Positions 9,473 to 19,514 of a stretch of DNA of 64,000 nt are shown here, piece by piece. The stretch comes from Budorcas taxicolor (taxonomy: Eukaryota > Chordata > Mammalia > Artiodactyla > Bovidae). The position numbers were made by a program, and so were the translations under genes. The notes under the pieces are model-generated. The model searched no databases and was not told the DNA's origin. It worked only from the letters and a program-made list of their open reading frames with translations. The stretch is from positions 83,237,533 to 83,301,532 of the forward strand of contig NC_068922.1 in assembly GCF_023091745.1 (NCBI RefSeq). The letters are read 5' to 3'. Positions within the stretch are counted from its first letter, which is position 1; each line of letters starts with the position of its first letter.

Positions 9473-9697
9473 CAGTGTGCACGTGCTAGGTTGCTTTAGT
9501 CGTGTCCAACTCTGTGTGACCCTAAGGGCTTCAGCCTGCCAGGCTCCTCTGTCCATGAGATTTTCCAGGCAATAATACTGGAGTGGGTTGCCATGCCCTC
9601 CAGGGGATCTTCCTGACCCAGGAATCAAACCCGCGTCTCTTACGTCTCACTGCACTGGCAGGCGGGTTCCTAACCACTAGCGCCACCCGGGAAGCCC
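9473..9697 (-). mobile_element. Bov-tA SINE, antisense, with 9-bp TSD
   Basis: Full-length antisense copy (GGTTGCTTTAGTCGTGTCCA to CGCCACCCGGGAAGCCC). The repeat TTTCTAAAG flanks it at 9464-9472 and 9698-9706 and fixes the ends. Confidence 0.9.
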
Positions 9698-9831
9698 TTT
9701 CTAAAGAAGGCTTGTCTTCAAACATGGCAGGACATGGCCACCAGTTAGAAAGCTGGAGAAATTTTTGTTTCCAGTCCAGGGTTCCAAGAGTGGTCTCTGC
9801 TTACTCACTAGTGATAAAAGGAAATGATCAC

Positions 9832-10028
9832 TGGGACTTTGGTGGTTGAATGGCTGAGACTCCATGCTCCCGATGCAGGGGCCCAGGTCCAACCCTGGTC
9901 AGGGAGCTAGGTCCCACGCGTCGCAGCTGAAGGTCCTGCACACTCAATGAAGACCAAAGATCCTGCGTGTTGCAACTAAGACCCAGTGCAGCTGAATAAA
10001 CAAATAAATATTAAAAATAAATAAATAA
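9832..10028 (+). mobile_element. CHR-type SINE, sense (CHR-1-like)
   Basis: The head GGGACTTTGGTGGTTGAATG is followed by CCCGATGCAGGGGCCCAGGT, GGTCAGGGAGCTAGGTCCCA and a run of GCAACTAAGACCCAGTGCAG. It ends in a (AAATA)n-type tail to about 10028. Confidence 0.85.
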
Positions 10029-10153
10029 TCACCCATAAGCCTACAGGCCAAAAGAGCATGTATTTTTTCCATTTAATAAAGAGAAAGTTGATAATAAGGA
10101 CCTCTGCCCCAGCAAAATATATGGGAGAAAATTGGTTTGCTCAAATTTGTGTT

Positions 10154-10575
10154 CATTAAGTCAGTGATGCTATCTAACCATCTCATCCTTCTGCTGCCCC
10201 CTTCTCCTCCTGCCTTCAATCTTTCCCAGCATCAGGGTCATTTCCAATGAGTCAGCTCTTTGCATCAGGTGGACAAAGTATCGGAGCTTCAGTTTCAGCA
10301 TCAGTCCTTCCAAGGTATATTCAGGACTGATCTCCTTTAGGATGGAGTAGTTTGATCTCCTTGCTGTCCAAAGGACTCAAGAATTTTCTCCAACACCATG
10401 GTTTGAAAGCATCTATTCTTCAGCGCCGAGCCTTCTTTATGGTCCACCTCTCACATCCATACATGACTTCTGGGAAAACCACAGCTTTGACTAGATGGAC
10501 CTTTGTCAGAAAAGTGAAGCCTCTGCTTCTTAATACACTGTCTAGGTTTGTCATAGCTTTCCTTCCAAGGAGAAA
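10154..10575 (-). mobile_element. BovB LINE internal 3' fragment, antisense
   Basis: It covers the region between RT and 3' UTR in antisense, from GTCAGTGATGCTATCTAACC on the left to CATAGCTTTCCTTCCAAGGA on the right. The true BovB 3' terminus is missing on the left, so both ends are truncated. Several frame-breaking changes are visible. Confidence 0.9.
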
Positions 10576-10665
10576 GTGATGCTCTGGTTCTGACTAAACA
10601 ATACTGTAAGTCTCAAAAGGATTCAAGTGATTCCAAGAAACTTAATAGTGTTTCAGAACAAAAAT

Positions 10666-10855
10666 GAGCTTCCCTGGTGGCTCAGCTGGTAAAGAATCCT
10701 CCTGCAATGCGAGAGACCTGGGTTCAATCCTTGGGGTGGGAAGATCCCCTGGGGAAGGGAATGGCTACCCATGCCAGTATTCTGGCCTGGAGAATTCCAT
10801 GGACTGTACAGTCCATGGGGTCACAAAGAGTCAGACACGACTGAGCACCTTTCAC
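10666..10855 (+). mobile_element. Bov-tA SINE, sense, with perfect 15-bp TSD
   Basis: A complete copy from GCTTCCCTGGTGGCTCAGCT to GAGCACCTTTCAC. It is bounded by the identical 15-mer TTTCAGAACAAAAAT at 10651-10665 and 10856-10870. Low divergence and an unmutated TSD point to a fairly recent insertion. Confidence 0.95.
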
Positions 10856-10929
10856 TTTCAGAACAAAAATCCAACTCTATTTAAAGGAATATGATAAAAT
10901 AAACTCCAGCAACCAGAAAAATAAAATTC

Positions 10930-11626
10930 ACAATATCTGCAGGAATAAACACGTGGCAATGCTGCAGTTCCTAACCAAATAAATGTATAATAAGGAAGTG
11001 TTCCAAATAATATTATGCTGTTAAATTTGACAAGTCCGACAAAATGGACAGGTTCCTTGAAAGACACAAACAGCCATTACTCTAGAAGAAAGTGGTAACC
11101 TGAATAGTCCTATATCTATTAAAGAGTTGAATCCATAGTTTAAAAATCTTTCCACAAGGAAAACTCCATGCCAGATGGCTTCACTGGTGAATTCTATACA
11201 TTCTTTAAAAAAAAAAAAGTAAAACAAGATGATACATTCCAAGACATTTTAGAAAAGCAGCATTATTCAGTTAGCAGAACTAAAAAAGACACTATTTTTA
11301 AAAAGAAAATGGACTAGGTACATATGTATCTCATGTATACGAGTGCCAAAATCCTTTAAAATCTTTGAAAACTGAATCTAACAATGTATAAATGAAGTGG
11401 GGTTCATCCCAATAATACAAGGTTGATTTAATTTTTGAAAAGCAATTGATGCAAGTCAATATATTAGCAGGCTAAAGATGAAAAAAAAACAAAAACTAAC
11501 CTCTCAAAAAGATGCAGTGAAGCATTTAATAAAATTCCCCACCTGATGTTCATGATAAAAACTCCCAACAAGCTTGCAAGAAAACCCTTCCAGCCTGATG
11601 AAAAGGCACCTGTGTTAGACCTGCCG
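10930..11626 (+). mobile_element. L1 LINE ORF2 remnant, sense (part 1)
   Basis: Decayed L1 ORF2. The stretch from about 11035 (GACAAAATGGACAGGTTCCT) through the region once encoding the PDGFTGEFYQ block (CCAGATGGCTTCACTGGTGA, 11172-11191) is readable, followed by the block ACACAAGGTTGATT..and ATGCAGTGAAGCATTTAATA. Stops and indels are frequent. The element continues at 11813 after a BovB insertion. Confidence 0.8.
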
Positions 11627-11808
11627 CTTGTTGCTCAGTCACTCAGTCATGTCTGACTCTTGCGACCCCATGAACTGCAGCCCACCAGGTTCCCCTGTCC
11701 TTCATTATCTCCAGGGGTTTGCTCAGACTCATGTCCATTGAGTCAATGCTGCCATCCAACCATCTCATCCTCTGTCGCCTCTTCTCCTCCTGCCCTTACT
11801 CTTAGCCA
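11627..11808 (-). mobile_element. BovB LINE 3' end, antisense, inserted in L1
   Basis: It begins at the BovB 3'-end complement (GCTCAGTCACTCAGTCATGT) and runs to CTCATCCTCTGTCGCCTCTT. The insert is about 180 bases, so the copy is severely 5'-truncated. L1 sequence is present on both sides. Confidence 0.87.
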
Positions 11809-11812
11809 ACAA

Positions 11813-12217
11813 CATACTGAAATATTGAAAGATTAGACCTTAATTCCCAGCATTAAGAACAAAGCAAGGATGTCTGCTCTCGCCTCTCCTAGCCAACATC
11901 ACACTGGAGGTTCTTGCCTTTCTAATATAACAAAAACAAAATGTGTATGAATTGGAAAGGAAGAAGTAAAACCCTACTTATTGTTAGACAATGTGGCAGA
12001 AAATCCTAGGGGGACTACAAAAAATAGCCCCCAGAAGTAGCAATTGAGTTTATAAAGATTCACCATCAATGTACAAAAGTCATTTAGATTTCTAGACACT
12101 AGCACTGAAGAGATGGAAAGCGAGATCGCTACTCAAAACATAATCCAAATTATTAAATACTTTGGAATAAATTTAAGAATAAAACATTGCTAAGATAAAT
12201 TAAAGAAGGCCTAAATA
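11813..12217 (+). mobile_element. L1 LINE ORF2 remnant, sense (part 2)
   Basis: L1 resumes with TAGCCAACAACATACTGAAA, and AAAACCCTACTTATTGTTAG and TAGACACTAGCACTGAAGAG follow. This is the RT-to-C-terminal part of ORF2. Confidence 0.8.
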
Positions 12218-12440
12218 GGGTTTATCAGTTGGCACAGCGGTAAAGAATCCAACTGCCAATGCAGGCAACACAGGAGACATGGGTTTGATCCCTGTGTCTG
12301 GAACATCCTCTAAAAAAGGAGGAAGTGGCAGCCCACGCCAGTATTCTGGCCTGGGAAATCCCATGGACAGAGGAGTCTGGCAGGATAAGTCCATGGGGTC
12401 ATAAGAGAGTAAGGCACGACCGAGTGACTGAGCAGGAAAA
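12218..12440 (+). mobile_element. Bov-tA SINE, sense, inserted in L1
   Basis: The head is diverged (GGTTTATCAGTTGGCACAGC), but GTAAAGAATCCAACTGCCAA, TATTCTGGCCTGGGAAATCC and GGCACGACCGAGTGACTGAG are clear. Confidence 0.85.
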
Positions 12441-12583
12441 GGACCAGATGGCCAGAACTGTGTGCCATGCTCTTGGACTGAAAGACCTGCTGTTGTTAAG
12501 ATGTCAGTTACCGGCCAGCTGATATATACATTCATTATATTCCCAATCACATTTATTGCAGGTGCTTTTATATAAACGAATAG
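12441..12583 (+). mobile_element. L1 LINE remnant, sense (part 3)
   Basis: It holds the ORF2 stretch GCTCTTGGACTGAAAGACCT, TTGTTAAGATGTCAGTTACC and CCCAATCACATTTATTGCAG. Its right end, TATAAACGAATAG (12571-12583), is repeated after the next SINE as a TSD. Confidence 0.75.
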
Positions 12584-12793
12584 TGAACTAAAGTCACTCA
12601 GTCGTGTCCGACTCTTTGTGACCCCATGGACTGTAGCCCACCAGGTTCCTCTGTCCTTCGGATTTCCCAGGCAAGAATACTGGAGTGGGTTGCCATTTCC
12701 TTCTCCAGGGGATTTTCCCAACCCAAGGATCAAACCTGGATTTCCAACATTGCGGGCAGATGCTTTTACCCTCTGAGCCACCAGGGAATCCCT
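12584..12793 (-). mobile_element. Bov-tA SINE, antisense, with 13-bp TSD
   Basis: A full-length antisense copy from AAGTCACTCAGTCGTGTCCG to CCACCAGGGAATCCC. The 13-mer TATAAACGAATAG stands at 12571-12583 and 12794-12806, so the copy interrupted L1 after the L1 had landed. Confidence 0.92.
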
Positions 12794-12894
12794 TATAAAC
12801 GAATAGGCCAATTTTAAAATTCATATGGAAATGCAAAAACCTAGGATAGCAAAACTAACTTTTTAAAAGAAGAGCAATAAAAGAGGACTAAATA
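12794..12894 (+). mobile_element. L1 LINE remnant, sense (part 4)
   Basis: L1 continues with TTAAAATTCATATGGAAATG and AGGATAGCAAAACTAACTTT, the usual continuation of the part ending at 12583. Confidence 0.75.
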
Positions 12895-13031
12895 GGCTTC
12901 CCAGGCAGCTCAGTGGTAAAGAATCTGCCTGTGAAGAAGGAGAGGCAAGAGGGTCGGGTTGGATCTCTAATCCACGGGTTAGCGAAAGAGTTGGACAAAA
13001 CTTAGCAGCTAAACAACAGCAATAATAATAT
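12895..13031 (+). mobile_element. Bov-tA SINE, sense, internally deleted
   Basis: Head (GGCTTCCCAGGCAGCTCAGT) and tail (GAGTTGGACAAAACTTAGCA) are present, but the middle third is missing. It ends in an AACAACAGCAATAATAATA tail. Confidence 0.78.
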
Positions 13032-13033
13032 TA

Positions 13034-13235
13034 CAGTCATGTTGGGGAAGAGCTTGGCAGTTTCTCATAGAGGAACTATCCACAATGTCCAGTGATCTCT
13101 AGGCATTTATCCAAGATAAACAAGCTACGCATTCCCAAAGAGGCACCCACGGTGATGCTCATGGCAGCCTTACTCATAATCACCATAAACAAAGCACAAT
13201 CCAAATATCCATCAACAGGTAAATGGATGAGCGAA
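13034..13235 (+). mobile_element. L1 LINE 3' UTR remnant, sense (part 5)
   Basis: Recognisable by TTGGCAGTTTCTCATAGAGG, ATAATCACCATAAACAAAGC and CCAAATATCCATCAACAGGT. It is probably the end of the same L1 as at 10930, since order and strand agree. Confidence 0.72.
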
Positions 13236-13263
13236 GTGAAAGAGGGAGCCACTCCACAGAGCA

Positions 13264-13420
13264 CTGCCCACCAAGTCAGAGCACTGGCCACACATGCACG
13301 CACTGGCCACGCATGCACGCATTAACCACGCGTGCACACACTGGCCACACATGCACGCACTGGCCACGCATGCACGCACTGGCCACGCATGCACACACTG
13401 GCCACACATGCACGCACTGT
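13264..13420 (+). repeat. 19-bp minisatellite, about seven units
   Basis: Units begin at 13283, 13302, 13321, 13340, 13359, 13378 and 13397, with a partial unit at 13416 and a degenerate one before 13283. The consensus is ACTGGCCACACATGCACGC, alternating ACACAT and ACGCAT variants. Because 19 is not a multiple of three and the unit lacks stops, it is open in several frames on both strands. The histidine-rich peptides that result are artefacts. Confidence 0.93.
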
Positions 13421-13479
13421 ATTTAGTATATGTCCTTCTCAACTTTTTTCTAAATTTCTTGAAATTTCTCCTTAAGAAG

Positions 13480-13765
13480 TAGTTTTTAAGTGTACCCAAC
13501 ATGTTAAAGAACTTAAAAAAATTGGAAATGATCAAAATACCTAACAATGCAGAAAAAAAACAAAAGATGGTACATCTGTTTAAGGGAATATTATGAGTAC
13601 AGTCAATAAAAATCACATTTTCATGCAATATTTAATGACATGCGGAAATATTCATGACACAATGTAAAGCGCAGAAGCAGTAGGGAGTACTTTATATTCA
13701 TAAAATCCTAACTGTTTATGTATATAATATATGTATGAATACATGCATAGAGGACTGTGTGATTT
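13480..13765 (+). mobile_element. Old L1M-type 3' UTR relic, sense
   Basis: The order AAGATGGTACATCTGTTTAA, GGGAATATTATGAGTACAGT, ATATTTAATGACATGCGGAA, CATGACACAATGTAAAGCGC and TCATAAAATCCTAACTG follows the 3' UTR of mammalian L1M elements. Confidence 0.65.
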
Positions 13766-14410
13766 CTTTGTTCTGAACTAGGGCACACTGCCCAAACAAT
13801 GTAAAACCGACGAAGAACTTCCCAGAACTGGCACCTGAAATTGCCATCTGAACCCAGGCTGTGCGGAGCAAACTCGATCGCTCGGCTTGTCCGGGGAGTG
13901 GTCAGTGCTGCTTGCCCGACTATCTAGCTGTCATAGTTGCAGGACAAGCCGCCGCCTCAGAACCACTCACACTGGACTCAAATGCAGCACTGCAAAGGAC
14001 AGCCTGCGCTGAGGCTAGACAAGAGGCAAGTGTTTCCGGATGAGCTTGAAGGCGTGTTTCAGGGACCTGGGGCCTCGAGAACCCTAGCTATCCTCCTGCT
14101 AAAAGGCAGTGTCGTTTCACTGGGAGGAGCAAGTGTGATTTACAGCCTCTGGAGCAAGTCACAGAAGCAGAATTCAGCCTTCCTTTCTGGAGAACCAGGA
14201 GCAATACTACCCACTAAGCCTGCCTCCCAGGGAAGATCCTAGCAAAAATCCAATGAGCCAAATGAATGACATTAATTTTTAATTTACAGACCACAAGTCC
14301 AAGATGAGGTAGTTTTATTTCCCTGACTTTGGAGACATTCACAACAAGCAGCTGCTTGACTATATCTCTGATTTAATTTTATATATAAATGCATTTAAGT
14401 GCGTCTATGT
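13766..14410. other. Unique sequence
   Basis: No repeat or gene recognised. Two overlapping chance frames of 60 and 101 codons lie at 13861-14242 and show no domain or codon signal. Confidence 0.5.
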
Positions 14411-15306
14411 AGATTGTCACCCTGCTTATTTAACTTTTATGCAGACTACCTCATGAGAAACGCTGGACTCGAAGAAACAAGCTGGAATCAAGATTGCCGG
14501 GAGAAATATCAATAACCTCAGATATGCAGATGACATCACCCTTATGGCAGAAAGTGAAGAGGAGCTAAAAAGCCTCTTGATGAAAGTGAAAGAGGAGAGT
14601 GAAAAAGTTGGCTAAAGCTCAACATTCAGAAAACGAAGATCATGGCATCCGGTCCCATCACTTCATGGGAAATAGATGGGGAAACAGTGGAAACAGTGTC
14701 AGACTTTATTTTTTGGGCTCCAAAATCACTGCAGATGGTGACTCAGCCATGAAATTAAAAGATGCTTACTCCTTGGAAGAAAAGTTATGACCAACCTAGA
14801 TAGTACATTCAAAAGCAGAGACATTACTTTGCCAACAAAGGTCCGTCTAGTTAAGGCTATGGTTTTTTCAGTTGTCATGTGTGGATGTGAGAGTTGGACT
14901 GTGAAGAAGGCTGAGCGCTGAAGAGTTGATGCTTTTGAACTGTGGTGTTGGAGAAGACTCTTGAGAGTCCCTTGGACTGCAAGAGATCCAACCAGTCCAT
15001 TCTGAAGGAGATCAGCCCTGGGATTTCTTTGGAAGGAATGATGCTGAGGCTGAAGCTCCAGTACTTTGGCCACCTCATGCAAAGAGTTTACTCATTGGAA
15101 AAGACTCTGATGCTTGGAGGGATTGGGGGCAGGAGGAGAAGGGGACGACCAAGGATGAGATGGCTGGATGACATCACGGACTCAATGGACGTGAGTCTGA
15201 GTGAACTCCGGGAGTTGGCGATGGACAGGGAGGCCTGGCGTGCTGCGATTCATGGGGTCGCAAAGAGTCGGACATGACTGAGTGACTGAACTGAACTGAA
15301 CTGATG
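14411..15306 (+). mobile_element. BovB LINE, sense, 5'-truncated
   Basis: It starts within RT (ATTGTCACCCTGCTTATTTA) and covers motif C in the nucleotide stretch AGATATGCAGATGACATCAC (14520-14539, peptide RYADDIT), the C-terminal region and the full 3' end with GACTGAACTGAACTGAACTG. Like the copy at 1315-2839 it has the one-base deletion GTTGGCTAAAGC (14609-14620), which closes the frame. Further indels break the remaining frames. Confidence 0.93.
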
Positions 15307-15514
15307 GGAAGGAGACAGAGAATCTTTGGTGTTCAAGAGAACTGTGACTACAGCCACAGAGGTGGGCAGACTGATTTCAGGGCCCCTGCCCTAAAACCTG
15401 ACACGAACAGGGGTGGTAAATAGAGAGACCATGGACGATGAAGCCAGATCAACCTACGTTTAATCTCCAGCTAAGTGTTAAATATTTAATTTCACTGAAC
15501 CACAGTTTTATCCA

Positions 15515-15627
15515 GTTTTTGGCCTTACCATACTGCATGTGGGATCTTTGTTCCCCAACGAAGAATCGGACCTGAGTCCCCTGCACTGGAAGTTCAGTCT
15601 TGCTCACTGAACTGCCAGGGAAGTCCC
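15515..15627 (-). mobile_element. CHR-type SINE, antisense, 5' part only
   Basis: Antisense landmarks are GGGATCTTTGTTCCCCAACG, GGACCTGAGTCCCCTGCACT and CTGCCAGGGAAGTCCC. The A-rich tail is not seen. Confidence 0.75.
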
Positions 15628-15720
15628 TTTATCCACTGTTGAATGAGGGTGATAAGACCTCCTCCCTGAGGTTGTAATGTGGTACAAACAAGATCAAATA
15701 TGGTGTACCCCAACACTTAC

Positions 15721-15944
15721 TGGGATTCCCTGGTGCTTCAGTGATAAAGAATCTGTCTGCGATGCAGAAGACACAGGAGACGAGGGTTCTATTTCCGGGC
15801 CAAGAAGAATCCCCTGGGGGAGGGCATGGCAGTCCTCTCTGGTGCTCTTGCCTGGAGAATCCCATGGACAGAGCGGCCTGGTGGGCTGCAGTCCACGGGG
15901 TCACAAAGAGCAGGACACGACTGAAGCAGCTGAGCAGGCAGACA
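15721..15944 (+). mobile_element. Bov-tA SINE, sense
   Basis: It runs from GGGATTCCCTGGTGCTTCAG to GACACGACTGAAGCAGCTGA. The tRNA-head region has a short insertion. Confidence 0.87.
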
Positions 15945-16002
15945 CGACACTCATGCTCACTCTCCATCTCGATGCCGACGTTGAATTCCGCTTGTGATTG
16001 TT

Positions 16003-16201
16003 TATTGCTCAGTCTTGTCCAGCTCTTTGCGGCACCACGGTCTGTAGCCCTCCAGGCTCCTCTGTCCATGGATTCTCCAGGCAAGAAAACTGGAGTGGGT
16101 TGCCATTTTCTTCTCCCAGGGATCTTTCTGACCCAGAGATCGAACCTGAGTTCCCTGCTTGGCAGGTGGATTCTTTACCCCTGAGCCACTGGGGAGGTCC
16201 G
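16003..16201 (-). mobile_element. Bov-tA SINE, antisense
   Basis: It runs from TATTGCTCAGTCTTGTCCAG to GAGCCACTGGGGAGGTCC. The next block to the right, 16202-16515, is unique with no recognised feature. Confidence 0.87.
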
Positions 16202-16515
16202 TAAGTTCTATAAACTCTAGTTAATGACATTCGGTGACAACTCCTAACACACAGGCACAGGATTGGAGATAGACACAGAGAAAGAGATGCATTCTTCCAA
16301 CTATCCAAACCAAAGAAAGAGAAAACCTCTGAATCTCTTAGACAGCAAGAACTTCTGAAATTTCATAGCTGAGAGGAACACAATTGCGAAAAACATCATG
16401 ATCCTATTTGCCCCGAATCAAAACTAAGTTGTAATAATATACATATTTTTAAACCCATAGCAACTTTCTCCAGGGAAAAATGCTGGTGACTTACTAGTGT
16501 CTAACACTTAAAGAC

Positions 16516-16724
16516 GGCTTCCCTGGTGGCTCAGTGGTAAAGAATCCACTGGCCAAGCAGGAGATGCACGTTTGATCCCTGGATCAGGAAGATCATCTGG
16601 AGAAGGAAATGGCAGCCTGTTCCACTATCTTGCCTGAGAAATCCCATGGACAGAGAAGCCTGGTGGGCTACAGTCCATGGGGTCTCAAAGAGTCAGACCC
16701 GACTTAGCGACTAACCACCACCAC
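16516..16724 (+). mobile_element. Bov-tA SINE, sense
   Basis: It runs from GGCTTCCCTGGTGGCTCAGT to CGACTTAGCGACTAACCACC, full length with a short deletion in the tRNA head. Confidence 0.9.
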
Positions 16725-17847
16725 TCGAAGAGCGGCTTCTATTTAAGCGAAATAGCCAGCTCTGGCTGGTGCAAAAGGTTCTGCTGAACGAGGGTGCAAA
16801 CCAAGCTGAAACTTCTTCCCTTTCCTCGAAGCAGAGGCAACTGCACATAGAATACGGTGAGAATAGGCAGGCGGGGCTTCTATTCTTTTAAAAATTGGGA
16901 CCAGCAGGGAGTTGACAGCTCCTAGGCGAATGTGGCATGGACAAAAACCACGACAGTTTCTAAATGCATCCAACTGCCAAATGCAGTAATATGCTGACGA
17001 AGTTAGTTTTTCACAGAAGAAGACGCTTTCTCACCATCTCCTCTGCCCACCGACGTCTTAATTGAGGGCGACTGACCGGGGTTTCAGTCCCCCCAAGGGC
17101 TACCCGTGGGCCCCACCCCATAAAGCAGTATGTTTCAGGAATACGTGGCGTTCGTGTAGATAGCAAGTTCTTAATAGAATCTGGGAAGATGTTCTTTGGC
17201 AGAAAATGATTTCGTAGACATTTTTCATTATGATGGATGTGGTATTACAGCCGCTATAAGAAATTTCAAGCTGTGTTGCAGCTTTGTCACCAGTGTTATG
17301 AATCACTCACTTGTATATTAAAATCTGCAGAAAGCCACTGAAGAAAAGGGGGGAGGGACTCTCATTTCCTATTTACAGACTAGGTATAACTTGGTATTAT
17401 TCTTAGAGGTTCAAGGCAGCTTAGAGGATCTGGACTCAGCCCTTCCGATGGGATCAGGAGGTCACACTCCATGACTGCTGAGCAGGGAAGGCAGGGGCCA
17501 CGCAGTGAGCAGGGAGCGGACACCTTCTGCTGCAAATCCTGATGTGAAAGGGAGAGCCTGTGCTTCCCAGAGATGGAGGGCAGAGAAACGCACTGCCGTG
17601 TGCAAGTTAAGCTGCTGATGGAATTAATGAAGAATTAACAAATTACATATGTGAGAAGCAGCTCCGGGCCACTGATGTGATTTATTTGATCCACGAGGAC
17701 ATCTGTGTGTAGGGTGGTCTCTCTCTGGCTGCCCTTACGGGCACCTGCAACACTGCCTTACATGCCGTGCCATCAGCTGGGCAGAGAAGGTCCTCATCGG
17801 GGCATAAACTCTACTGGATGTTGGATTTTTAACACCATACTGTGGCC
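16725..17847. other. Unique sequence
   Basis: No gene or repeat recognised. The part 17130-17330 (for example AGAAAATGATTTCGTAGACA and GGTATTACAGCCGCTATAAG) has the balanced look of possibly conserved non-coding DNA. This is an impression only. Confidence 0.45.
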
Positions 17848-18022
17848 ATCGCTGTCCAGCTCTAGCAACCCTCTGGACTGCAGCCTGCCAGGCTCCTCTG
17901 TCCATGGGATATCCCAAGCAAGAATACTGGAGTGGATTGCCATTTCCTTCTCCAGGGGATCTTCCCAACCCAGAGACCAAACCTGTGTTTCCTGCATTGG
18001 CAGATGGATTCTCTGGGAAGCC
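17848..18022 (-). mobile_element. Bov-tA SINE, antisense, truncated at both ends
   Basis: The central antisense body is clear (CTGCCAGGCTCCTCTGTCCA, TTGCCATTTCCTTCTCCAGG). The tRNA-head complement is shortened to GATTCTCTGGGAAGCC. Confidence 0.87.
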
Positions 18023-18110
18023 ATATAACCATGGCATGGAGGAGCAAAGACCCGGATGTCATTATACCCATCTATTTTTTGGTCAAAAGCACTGACATAG
18101 ACACACAGCT

Positions 18111-18388
18111 CAGATCAGTTCAGTTCATTTCAGTTGCTCAGTTGTGTCTAACTCTTTGTGACCCCACGGACTGCAGCACACCAGGCCTCCCTGCCCATCA
18201 CCAACTCCCGCAGTTTACTCAAACTCATGTCCATTGAGTCGGTGATGCCGTCTAACCATCTCATCCTCTGTTGTCCCCTTCTCCACCCGCCTTCAATCTT
18301 TCCCAACATCAGGGTCTTTTCAAAGGAGTCAGTTGTTTGCATCAGATGGCCAAAGTATTGGAGTTTCAGCTTCAGCATCAGTCCTTTA
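18111..18388 (-). mobile_element. BovB LINE 3' end, antisense
   Basis: It begins with the terminal complement CAGATCAGTTCAGTTCATTT and runs through GTCCATTGAGTCGGTGATGC to CAGCTTCAGCATCAGTCC, where it is cut off. About 280 bases are retained. Confidence 0.92.
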
Positions 18389-18390
18389 TA

Positions 18391-18612
18391 CGACCATGTG
18401 CAGAATGGACAGCCAGTGGGAAGCTGCTGGATAACACAGGGAGCCCAGCCCACTGCTCCATGGTGACCCAGAAGGTGCAGTGAGAGGGAGGCTCACGAGG
18501 GAGGGGATAGATGTATACTCAGCGCTGATTCACTCTGTTGTACAGCAGAAACTAACACACTGTAAAACAATTAAACTCCAATTAAAAAATAAATTAATAA
18601 AAATATAAAAAT
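18391..18612 (+). mobile_element. Bovine-type L1 3' end, sense
   Basis: The order GGACAGCCAGTGGGAAGCTG, GGGAGCCCAGCCCACTGCTC, GAGGGAGGGGATAGATGTAT, GCAGAAACTAACACACTGTA and a final A-rich tail matches the L1 3' UTR of cattle. It directly abuts the BovB at 18388. The bases just after it (ACTGGGACACAGCCATAAA) vaguely recall a hAT/MER relic, too weak to call. Confidence 0.82.
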
Positions 18613-19049
18613 GTTTACTGGGACACAGCCATAAAGAAAAGGTGCAGGCCTGAGTGCAGTGCACACTGCTTTAGCCTCCCTCACAAAAGCGGGGCTCTCC
18701 GTGATCACAGTGGTCTGACACCCATGTGGCCGAGCGGTGGAGGCGGAAGGCGGGCAGGGATGGCACAGGGGCTGCCCTGCCATGTGCAGCTCAGCCTCGG
18801 AAGAGTGGTTCCCAGCCAGGAGTGGCTGCTCTCCCGGGGACATGAGGCGATGCGTGGAGGCAGTCTTGACTGTCGCAACTGCTTTCCCAGAGATAGACAA
18901 AGGCTGCCGCTGCACCTCCTGTGACACACAAATCCCACTTCCTCCAAGATGCCTGGGCCAAGCACCAACAGAAGAGAGCAACCCAGCACTCCACCCCTTC
19001 ATCACGCTCTTTCAACAACTTCCTCATTCTTTATACTGACTTGTTTGTG

Positions 19050-19186
19050 GCCTATTATCCGAACCCCTGACTCCAATGTCACCTCCACAACGGCAGACTT
19101 TTTATTCACTAACTGCATCCTCAGTGCTTAAAGAGGTCCAGGCACATAGTAGGTGCTTAATGAATGTGTGCGGAATGAATGGAATC
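19050..19186 (+). mobile_element. L2 LINE 3' end, sense
   Basis: Diagnostic stretch: CTGCATCCTCAGTGCTTAAA followed by GGCACATAGTAGGTGCTTAA and a GAATGAATGGAA end. The preceding 18613-19050 is unique and GC-moderate. Confidence 0.65.
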
Positions 19187-19314
19187 TGGAGGAGAGGGAG
19201 AAGGAGGAAGGAGATGGGAAGAGAATGAGAAAGAGAAGGGAGCCAGGAGCAAGGAGAGATAGGCGGAGGGAAGAATGGAGGAGGAGGGGAAAGGACGGGA
19301 GAGGAGGCGGGGGG
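19187..19314 (+). repeat. Long polypurine (GGA/GA) tract
   Basis: About 125 bases that are almost only G and A on the plus strand, directly following an L2 end. Such tracts can form triplex DNA. The open frames on both strands here (Arg/Glu-rich or Ser/Pro-rich) are compositional. Confidence 0.85.
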
Positions 19315-19514
19315 ACCACAGCTGAACAGGTGCAGGGCCCTGGGGAAGTCTCAAGTCTGCCTCCTCTGGCTGTAACAGGACGCATTTCCTGGCTCCTGAG
19401 AGCAGACCCCTCCCTCTGACAGGGCTCTGTCAAAAGCAGAGGCCCAAGCTTGTGTCTGACAGCTTGGTGAGTTCTAGGAGGCCCCCGGCTCCCCAGTGCA
19501 GAGAAAGGAGATGG

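Noticed and set aside
10666..10855. tRNA gene in the heads of Bov-tA and CHR elements
   Set aside because: The heads derive from tRNA but lack a complete cloverleaf and anticodon arm; they are SINEs.
13264..13420. CRISPR-like array
   Set aside because: The units are contiguous with no spacers, and the genome is mammalian.
13212..13628. His/Cys-rich repetitive protein (MHAW.. / MHALATHAR..)
   Set aside because: Translation of the 19-bp minisatellite in successive frames.
18613..18700. Second hat/MER relic after the bovine L1 end
   Set aside because: Only the word ACTGGGACACAGCCATAAA resembles the family, too short to support a call.
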